NCBI GenBank assembly: GCA_001599595.1
Contig: BCHH01000003.1
Location: 937,403 to 1,001,402, forward strand
Direction of reading: 5' to 3'
From: Beverwykella pulmonaria
Taxonomy: Eukaryota > Ascomycota > Dothideomycetes > Pleosporales > Melanommataceae
Length of the DNA: 64,000 bases
A program made the position numbers and the translations under genes. The notes beneath the pieces were generated by a model that saw nothing but the letters and a program-made list of their open reading frames with translations, was not told the DNA's origin and did not search any database. This document shows positions 56,251-64,000 of the stretch, piece after piece (the stretch's first letter is position 1; each line of letters starts with the position of its first letter).

Positions 56251-58284
56251 CTAAACCTTCAACGCCTTCGCCCCCCGTTCCACCCTCTCAACAACATCAT
56301 CTACCAAGCTCAAGTCCCCCAATGCCGCACTCGCTCCCTCCCCCTCTGTCTCGTACAACTCGCCTCCCTCCTTTAGTGCCTCCCTAAACCTCCCCACTGC
56401 ACTCTTCAACGGGCCTAATAACCCTTCATCTATGTTTGCGTTCCTATGCAGACCCGCAATATCCAGATTCTCATGCAGAATCTTCGCAGTCAAGAGGAGG
56501 TAGTAGAAGTTGAGAGATGCGAGTAAGAAGCCAAGATCCGTGCGGAACTGCATCCAGCTCTCTGAGATCTCGACTGCGGAGGTCCAGGAGGAAGAGAGGT
56601 CGGGGAAGAGGAAGGGAGATACAGTGGAGAGTGCGACGGGAGTAGCGAAGATATTGGTTTGGTCTGAGGATTCGTTTTCAGGTTCGGGTTCGGAGGTAGT
56701 GGATGAGAAGTGAGTGTGGGCATGGGCTTGTGGGACGTTGGCTTCGAGGGTCTCGCCTTTGAGCCAGCCAACTGCACTTGCTTTAAGGTTAGCGAATGGG
56801 CAGTGCTCAAGCGTGTCGCGGATGAAGGTTAGGCGGACGAGGTCGGATGGGTGGGAGCGTAGGAGTGTCGAGGTGAGGTAGTGCGCATGGTAGCGGAGAC
56901 TCGGCGAGGGGCAATTGGCGGAGATCATGGAGGCTGTTTGGAGGTATTGAGCGAAGAGCTCGTCATCTTTCGGCTCCCCGATGTTGTTCTTCTCAATGGC
57001 GATAAGAGCAAGGGCGAGGATGGCGTCGAGAGTGCCCTCTGGTTCGAGGCCGACGGGACCTTGACCGAGGTCTGCGACGAAGTTCGCAAGAATAGTTGCG
57101 TGCTCAGGGAATATGGAGAGCTCAGCATCCTTGTCGGTGCTTGCGGTGGCGTATAATTCCTGCTTCACGTACCGCGCTGCAAAAAGGAACAGAGCGCCCG
57201 TCTTGGACAGCGGAATGTCTTCGGCAGAATTTGGCGGCTCATCTTCTCCGTCAGGCACACCTTGTGTCTCCACCTCCGGGTCCATGATTGCTTTGTAAAG
57301 ATCTTGTGTGGAGAGACTCAGATCTTGGGCCAATGCCAGAAGCTGTCCTAGAACGGCCGATCTCGTCTTCAAGTCTTCTTCCTCGGCGAAACGCTCGGCA
57401 TACGTAGCCTTGTTCGGGACTACCTTCCGTGGCTCATACTTCTCCATCAACCTGCTAGACCACGCCAGACCTGGAACATCATCTTCAGACGACAGAGACA
57501 CAATGTAATCCTCGGTTACATGAGTAATGAACGATTGGAATAGTCGAGTACTCAGCGTGTCCTCGTCGGCAGTTGGAGGTTCCGTCTGTGCTTCTGGATC
57601 TGGCTCAGAAATTGAGGTTACTCTCTTGAGAAGATTGCCACTGGATGTCCGCGGCGGGAGATGGGGCCGCTTCGTTCCAGATAGGGTTTTGACGAACTTG
57701 ACGGTGGATAATGTGAGGTCATCTCTGTGGTGTTTCAATTTGTCGTATGCGACAAGCACAGCCTGAAGAGATGTTGAGAGGAACCGACTCGGATATTTTG
57801 TCTTGACGCGGCGGTGGAGTGTGGAGAGCAAGGAGAGCAACACCTCATACTTCAGAACGTATAGTGGCAGTGCAGTTGTAGCGGGCAGTGCCGGCGACGT
57901 GCTGGACTCGCCGATTTCAACAGCCGCTGCTTCTTCGGAGAGCCTTTTAGTAGGTTGCTGTTCTTCCTCGTCGGAGTCTTGCTCCGGCTCTTCAGTCTCA
58001 AGGAGCCGCAGAGCCTCCGTGACCTTCAAGATGACTTCTCGCGGATTGCCCCGCACAGCAATATCCTGCAGACACTCTTCTGACGCAGGAAGAAGCGGAA
58101 GCAAGAGATGTATCAGATCCCACCCAATATTAGCAGTCAGTTCGGTATCCTGGAGGACCTCGTGAAGCACAGGCAGGTTCTCTTCAGTGAGGTTGTATTC
58201 AATGAGGGTGAGATAGGTCAAATAGTCTGTTGCGGGGGGTAGCGCCGCCAGAAGGGGATTGAGCGTCTTGTCTGTGTCTGCCAT
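56251..58284 (-). CDS. Ybp1/Ybp2 - Alf4 - glomulin family protein
   Basis: A single exon of 677 residues from MADTDKTLNPLLAALPP. A longer in-frame ATG at 58395 would add 37 residues. The sequence is helical throughout, as in this HEAT-like family: LTYLTLIEYNLTEENLPVLH near the front, an acidic loop (EEPEQDSDEEEQQ), YVLKYEVLLSLLSTLHRRVK, and ALFLFAARYVKQELYA later. YAERFAEEEDLKTRSAVLGQ and SLRYHAHYLTSTLLRSHPSD are family-like blocks. In yeast the relatives assist Yap1 oxidation by peroxide (Ybp1) and bind kinetochores (Ybp2). The exact role here is unknown. It shares a 244-bp promoter region with the LSm3 gene. Confidence 0.75.
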   Translation of the reverse strand: MADTDKTLNPLLAALPPATDYLTYLTLIEYNLTEENLPVLHEVLQDTELTANIGWDLIHLLLPLLPASEECLQDIAVRGNPREVILKVTEALRLLETEEPEQDSDEEEQQPTKRLSEEAAAVEIGESSTSPALPATTALPLYVLKYEVLLSLLSTLHRRVKTKYPSRFLSTSLQAVLVAYDKLKHHRDDLTLSTVKFVKTLSGTKRPHLPPRTSSGNLLKRVTSISEPDPEAQTEPPTADEDTLSTRLFQSFITHVTEDYIVSLSSEDDVPGLAWSSRLMEKYEPRKVVPNKATYAERFAEEEDLKTRSAVLGQLLALAQDLSLSTQDLYKAIMDPEVETQGVPDGEDEPPNSAEDIPLSKTGALFLFAARYVKQELYATASTDKDAELSIFPEHATILANFVADLGQGPVGLEPEGTLDAILALALIAIEKNNIGEPKDDELFAQYLQTASMISANCPSPSLRYHAHYLTSTLLRSHPSDLVRLTFIRDTLEHCPFANLKASAVGWLKGETLEANVPQAHAHTHFSSTTSEPEPENESSDQTNIFATPVALSTVSPFLFPDLSSSWTSAVEISESWMQFRTDLGFLLASLNFYYLLLTAKILHENLDIAGLHRNANIDEGLLGPLKSAVGRFREALKEGGELYETEGEGASAALGDLSLVDDVVERVERGAKALKV

Positions 58285-58528
58285 GTTGTCTATACTTCTT
58301 GATAGGTCGAAGCGAATGTGATACACAGGTTGTCGTGCTGTTTGTCGACGTTCCCAGTTTTGGAGGCGCAAACGTTGCGGGCGCCTTGACGCCATCCCAC
58401 TGATCTAGACCCAGAATGCACTAGCGCCATTCATCCCGCCGCCAAGCGACCAGCCCGCAACCCCAAATCACCACCTGCTGTTCGAAGGAAAAACCCCGTC
58501 GCATCCTCCCTTCGCCTCTGCAATTATA

Positions 58529-59007
58529 ATGGAAGAAAAAGAAGAATCCCACGCTGAGCCTCTCGACCTTGTGCGCCTCTGCATTGACGAAACCGTCATC
58601 GTCAAACTGCGCGGCGACCGCGAGCTGAAAGGCCGACTGCACGTATGTTTGGCTCGCGCGTCCTACCAGTCTACTTTGGGAAAGACAATCTGATAGATGT
58701 TCATAGGCATACGACAGCCATTGTAACCTCGTGCTCGGAGACGTAGAGGAAACGATCTATGTTGCTGAAGAGGAGGACGAAGATGGGGATGAGTCGCCGA
58801 GTGTCAAGGTACATCAATCCCAGAGCTTGGAAGAAAATGGATCGTGTGCTGATATTGCAACGTTCAGACAATCAAGAAGCAGTCCGAAATGCTCTTTGTA
58901 CGAGGTAAGCGCTCTCCCAACCATCCTCTACCCGAAGCAAACTGATCATACTGTACGCAGGTGACTCGGTTGTCCTGATCGCACCCTTCGCCGGAACGAC
59001 GCAATGA
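58529..59007 (+). CDS. LSM3: U6 snRNA-associated Sm-like protein LSm3
   Basis: Four short exons, 58529-58642, 58707-58808, 58868-58904 and 58961-59007, give 99 residues. Sm motif 1 is [20 protein letters not shown] followed by [21 protein letters not shown] across the first intron. An acidic insert ([12 protein letters not shown]) is typical of LSm3. Sm motif 2 is [14 protein letters not shown] across the last intron. It is part of the LSm2-8 ring on U6 snRNA in the nucleus and of the LSm1-7 ring in mRNA decay. All introns are 56-64 bp with canonical ends, so the gene is easily missed by frame scans. Confidence 0.93.
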
Positions 59008-60079
59008 GCTTCGCCTAATCTGAACGCCTTCGAAAACGAGATATCATGCTTCGTTGATTGAGTGGCGAAAGTTGAGAATGGTTATTATCGAGATACCCAG
59101 ACATATGGATCGTCAGGCATGCGGGGGCTCGTAAAATAAGAGGGATTTGGATAATGCGAGTCGCAAAGGGGAGACTTATACTTCTGTCAGCCTTCTGGGG
59201 GAAGAGTAACATGCTAGGCCATATATTTGAAAGCCATGGTGTGAGGGATTTGCGCGCATAGGACGTTGGAGAAGATTGATAGACGTATGGCCAACCCAAT
59301 GAATGAATACCAGCGCTACCAAGGCATGATATGACGTTACCTTGTTCACGAACAAAGAAGTGTCATACCTCTTCCACATCAAAATGATAATATCTAACAA
59401 ACATCAAAAACCTAAGTGCGGCAGCGGATCTATGTTTCAGAGTGTTTACTGTTGTGGACAATAGTACTTGTCTCCATGTTAATAGTTGATCGCATCAGAA
59501 AATATTAATATGAGAAAGTAAGCATTACACACTGTTATTGCTTGCTACTAGGCCTTGCTGACCTGTTTGCCACGCGCCAGTAAACTCCCCTCACATAAAT
59601 TCTATGAAATATCCTCGCACACGATGGAAATTAGAAAGGGAAAGAGAGAACCGAGCAAGTCTGCCGAGACAGCGCGGCGATGGATAATTAAATAAGATGT
59701 TCATGACTTCGTTTCGTCGTGAATAGAGAGGCGGGGCTTAACAGTTTCAGTGTTTCGCTAGCCCGCCTGTTTCCGTCCAGCCGGCCACGCTCTTAATGCA
59801 AAGGTAAAGGAAATACAGAAGAGAAAATGCGGTGGCTTGAGTTGCGTTGACTTGTCTGTGTTCACCTCGGTCCGAGACCGTCAACGCTGCTCAAAATCCA
59901 TCCACTGGACCAGATATCCGTGTACGCCGGGGAAAGTTGAGTGGAAACAACCGTGTAGAAGACGACACCGAATGTCCCGAAAGGCAACCAAAACACCGTA
60001 AGTCCGAGAAAAATAAACAAGAATGGAAGAATAGATCGTGCCGGAGGAAGCACAATCGAAGCCCGAGGGACAATTGTAT
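59008..60079. other. Convergent intergenic 59008-60079
   Basis: Between the 3' ends of LSm3 and the cyclin gene. Contains short frames on both strands, none with motifs. The cyclin 3' UTR probably occupies the right part. Confidence 0.4.
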
Positions 60080-62171
60080 TCACTTCCGCCGCCAGGCCTG
60101 GCTATGACCCGCAAGGCTGTCCCTGGACACGAAAGGAAGCTGGAAACCACTTGTGATTTCGGTTTCAACGAAAATGGATGCTCGCTTATAACGCTTATCG
60201 GTGTACTTTTCGTAGACGGCAGCGTGGTGCTTCTGTGGGTTGTCGCAGCACTCCAGCATGGTGGCTACCAGGGGTCGGAGCTGCTGTAATGTATATCCAG
60301 AATAATGGGCATGTGCTTGGGACTTGTGACTGTTAGTATTTGGAATGTTCGGATGGATTTTCAAGCTTACCCATTCACCCTTCTTCAGCATAAAACGTGC
60401 CAGACAGTGAGCACCCGCAGCGAGGAAGCTAGGAGCACACCCGACGAAGCGCTCATCCATGACGGTAATCTCCAAGAAATATTTGGCCAGTGTCCGGGTC
60501 TCCAGGTCATAATCGTCAGCCTTGCTAACTCGGCGGAGAAAGCTCATCGGTCCAGGCCAGCCCAACTCAAAATGCAGCATGCTTAACATGAATCTCTCGG
60601 CTTTCAGAATCTCATCGACGGTATAAGCTCCGTCCACCATATACACGATCTCTTGAACAGATGGACAATTGATCTCTTCATACTTGGCTGCAACGAAGAG
60701 TGCGGTAGCTCCAACAAGCTGCAATTTCCCGAGTGAGACGACCTTGCAGGAGAGAAATCGGTCCACGTAGTTGACAGCAAGGAAGAGGGTCTCCGGAAGT
60801 AGGGTGAAGCGATTGTGGACCTGCACGAGCCAGTCCATAAGCACCGATCGCATGGACCACTGGATCTCGGCCTGGTGGTCCATGTAGGAAGCGTTGGGCT
60901 TCATTCGCTCCTACAAAACGAGTTAGTAAAAGTGACACACGCAGAGACAACGGCATCTACCTCGAGTTCCCGCATATACTCGAAGATTTCCTCTCCGTAC
61001 TCGGCGACCATTGAAGTATCCCACTGCTCGTCCTCAATATCCTCAGCAGACTTGTGAGAGTCTACAAATAGCTTGGCAGCTTCAAGCTCACGCTGCGTCT
61101 TTGCGGTTACGCGTGGAGCAAGAACAAGCGTAACGCCGCCTGTCGTGTTATCACTGCGAGATCGAAGTGACCTAGCCGTAGTGTATCCATCGGCGTCGAA
61201 GTATTCCTCTTCGTCGTCCTCGTCCCAATACTCCTCTTGATCCAGACTTGTAAGCTTGGCGATCTCCTCGTTCCGGTTCTGTTCAATCACACGGGCTTGC
61301 TCCTCTAGGGCGTCTAGGTATTCGAACTTCTCCTGCACCACCTCGACGTGAGCAATTGTATACTTGCTGTCGAAATCCACCTTGACCTTTTCTTCCCGAA
61401 CGTGTTCCTTCGGTTCTGCAGGTGCTGCCTCAAACGGCCGGCGAGGAACGCAGTGGTTAGCTGGGACCGGAGGGGCGACAGTCGGCAATTCAACCACTTT
61501 CGCGATTGGCTCTACAGCCGGGGCGCGGTCGGGAATATCGGCTTTGGGGACGAGATCAGAGCTGGGCTCACGGAAGACGGTCGTTGCCTTTTTCGACAGT
61601 ACCTTCCGAATGTTCGTGGATGAGAGGGCGGTATCGTTTGTCATGTGCTTTGGCACGGCTGATACCACAGATTCGGACTCATTGGATGTGCTAAGCTTCG
61701 AGGCAAGATTTGCGAGTGGGCGCTGGGCGGGTCGTAGAAGCGCCGCAGGCTTCACGAACTCTTTGGCCGACACGATGGCTGGGTCCTTGAGAAGGACCAC
61801 AGGTTTGCCCTTGCCGAGTAACAGGATGTCGTCCTTGACGACCGGCTGTCTCACTGTGTTGCTGACATCGGCGAAGACTGCGCGTTTTGTGTTTGCTGCT
61901 TTGAGACCTCCCACCTGTGTAAGCGTCGAGAGCGCCGGCGTAGATTTGTTTCGCTGGTGGATCGTCTTCCCTACTGGAAGCTGCGGCGGCGCATTCTCGT
62001 CGCGGATACGTAAGGCGCGCATTGGGCGTTGCGGCTGCAGAGCAAGCATGTTAGCGAAGCTCGAAGCGTGCGATGGAGTGAAGGCGACGGATGAGGTTGT
62101 GGATAAGGAAGAGCAGGATGAAGGGAGGCTGGTGAAAGGGGTAACGGAGACACGCTTACCTTTGCGTCCAT
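60080..62171 (-). CDS. G2/mitotic B-type cyclin
   Basis: Exons 62160-62171, 60961-62034, 60371-60910 and 60080-60322 give 622 residues. The first exon encodes only MDAK; the 125-bp intron joins it to PQRPMRALRIRDEN. A destruction-box-like RAVFADVSN sits near residue 50, with Phe in place of the usual Leu. A long, Pro/Ala-rich and then acidic region (YWDEDDEEEYFDADG) precedes the cyclin box: EYMRELEERMKPNASYMD, WSMRSVLMDWLVQVHNRF, LFLAVNYVDRFLS and FVAAKYEEINCPSVQEIVYM. The second cyclin fold includes AHAHYSGYTLQQLRPLVATM and YEKYTDKRYKRASIFVE. It binds Cdk1 to drive entry into mitosis. The third intron uses the acceptor ACAAG; this keeps W joined to SQAHAHYS. Confidence 0.93.
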
Positions 62172-64000
62172 GTTGATACGAAGTGTGTCTGTAAGTAGAT
62201 GCTGCTCTAGGGCGGGTGGACGCCAGACGACGAGCTCAACGCGAAAAGGAGGGCGTAGTGATCTGTTGTTGTCGCGAAAGGGGAGCGGTGTGGGAGCGCT
62301 ACAAAACAAAAGCCGTGATAACTAAAATCTCCATCGACGTTGGCAGCAAAGAAAGGCACGGCAGATGCGGACGGAGACACGAGAAGTGGTGTTTATGTAT
62401 CCGTGGAGAGAGAGACAAAACATGAGATTGAAAGCTTGAAAACGCGTGCTAAACATTGAGAGCTCGGACCGCGCAAGGAAAGACGCTAGTCCGAGCGCCC
62501 GCTTGGCGGGTAGTTGGCGTTGCCAGGGCAACCGCTCGGGAGGATCTCGCTAGGCGTATGACGTGGCACACCTCGATCGCGACTTCTGAAAGAACATCGA
62601 AAAGCGTCATGATGGAATGCAACCACAACCATTTTGCTGAGTAGCCTAATAAGTCTTCCTGGCTATCTCCATTCATGTATACGACCATGGGTGCCAGCTT
62701 TGGACATTTCCCTGGCCCTTTTCTCGAGATATGTTGGTGCCCCTCCAAACGCGTGGTGGCGTTGCGACACCAGAGATCGCGTCGCGTTGGGTGCCCGTAG
62801 TCACGTGCCATTGACCTCCTTTCACCGCACTCCTCATATTGGTCGCATACGCTTCCTGGAGCCCTCAATCGCCATACCAACTCGCCCAGCACGACTCCGC
62901 GACCGCCCTCGCACCCTGTCTTGCTGTCGCGCCAGCAGCGGCGGTCCCCAGCTGACGGCACTGGCCAGCCGTCTGCAGCCTGTCGCCTCGCCCATAGCCA
63001 CCGGTTTCAAAACTCTCCGAGTGCAGTTGCCTCGAGTGACGCCGCCGTTGCTCTGTGGTGGCCCAAAGAGGCCTCCTGCGCTCCCATGTGGATTCGTTGA
63101 CCACCGGAGTTGGCGCATGGTTTTATCTCTGCCGCTTGCAACGTCTGCCCGCGCGGGCCGCAAAGGCCGAGAGCTTCACCGACAACTTCCGTGGGCGCGG
63201 TGTCGTGACGAGATGTTGGCTGCGCCCGCTCTTCGACCCGCTGATTACAATGCGCCCATATGATAGTTGTTTGCGCAAAGTGCGGGCGCGCGACGAGCGC
63301 AGATCATTTTCCCCTCCCTCGCCTTGGGCCGCTTATCCATGTCTCCAGCGCAACGGCAGAGAACTTGGATATAGGACGTGTTACGTATGTAGGGTCTCGG
63401 AGCTCGTTCAACCAATGCAAGCCCGGGATCGCAAGGTTTGACATATATCAGAACTTTCCTCAGGATCGCGCCATCGCTCAAGCCTAGTTTCGAGTATCTT
63501 TCACGTTGAAAGGGCAATTCATGGCGTGCCAAACGGTTTGCTCTGTGGGATAGCGTTTGGAATTGAACGTAGTACCGAGATTTCTCCAATAGACGCCGTG
63601 CATGTTTGCCAACCAATTCCCAGCGCTTCGCCGTAGCTGGAGACGAACATCCCTTTTCTATCCGCTAATAATACCAATGCCTTACAGCGAGCGGGAAAAC
63701 TAGGCATTTCTGGCGCTTGAGAAGGTCAGGAAGCGTAGACTTGCGCATCAGGGTACTCGTTCTGTTCACATGGCGCGAACGGGTTTCGCCAACAAGGCGG
63801 TGCGCATGAGCTTATTGGCCGCGACCAAGCGTATGGAGAGCGGCTGCGAGGAGCAACAAGTCGGTGCATCTCTGCGGGTTTATTCTCTGTAGCGACGTGC
63901 TGGACTGCGGCATGCATTGGCAAACCCGGCTTCATTGGCTGTCACGGACTCTGGTTCAGTTTCGACCTCGAATGGCATGCACCAAAGGCAATTCTGTGCT
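62172..64000. other. Gene-free GC-rich region 62172-64000
   Basis: Promoter and leader of the cyclin gene at the left end. The remainder has many overlapping open frames on both strands (for example 62634-63263 and 62449-62961) of similar length. None has a motif or splice pattern and codon use looks random, so they reflect high GC. I support no gene here. Confidence 0.45.

Noticed and set aside
62449..63263. Long frames on both strands in the GC-rich end region
   Set aside because: Several frames of similar length overlap on both strands, as expected from high GC; none shows a domain.

Overview
The window is genomic DNA of a filamentous ascomycete (Pezizomycotina). The signs are genes split by short introns of about 40-140 bp with GT-AG ends and CTNAC-type branch points, HET-domain proteins, a fungal NLR with HET and NACHT domains, a dispersed 5S rRNA gene, Tc1/mariner-type transposons, a Zn2Cys6 regulator and fungal orthologues such as squalene synthase, B-type cyclin, Ybp2-like protein and LSm3. 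I cannot fix the class or species from sequence alone. Gene models below are spliced by hand: exon junctions were chosen so that reading frame, splice signals and family motifs agree.

Layout. 0-6 kb: two divergent nuclear genes for mitochondrial ribosomal proteins (uL4m, cut by the window edge, and mL38), a probable Mei4/Rec24 meiotic DSB factor, and a small secreted protein. 6.5-8 kb: a multi-pass membrane protein. 8.6-11.5 kb: a dead Tc1/mariner transposase and one copy of a dispersed repeat. 11.5-14 kb: an NmrA-like NAD(P)-binding protein facing a Zn2Cys6 transcription factor. 15-19.2 kb: two divergent genes for long helical coiled-coil proteins with tandem repeats in the shared upstream region. 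19.7-21.2 kb: the second repeat copy and a small nuclear-looking coiled-coil protein. 21.9-28 kb: a HET-domain protein, an unrecognised protein and squalene synthase (ERG9).

29.5-42 kb is gene-poor and rich in mobile DNA. It holds a 5S rRNA gene split by a 1.4 kb transposon, an identical unsplit 5S gene 8 kb away in the opposite orientation, a secreted S33 peptidase, a small secreted Cys-rich SH3-like protein and a 58-residue protein with a myristoylation-type N-terminus. 42.2-48.8 kb is one very large gene read on the minus strand: HET, NACHT, a long array of nearly identical ankyrin repeats (with an 801-bp assembly gap) and a C-terminal ZZ zinc finger. 50-64 kb returns to compact housekeeping-type genes: two unrecognised proteins, a BTB protein, a type I membrane protein, a Ybp2/glomulin-family protein, LSm3 and a mitotic B-type cyclin, followed by 1.8 kb of GC-rich sequence with no gene I can support.

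How parts relate. Several neighbours share a divergent promoter (uL4m/mL38, the coiled-coil pair, BTB/type I membrane protein, Ybp2-like/LSm3), so co-regulation is plausible there. The most unusual content is the HET-NACHT-ankyrin-ZZ receptor with its homogenised repeat array, the transposon-split 5S gene with its empty-site twin, and the divergent coiled-coil pair.
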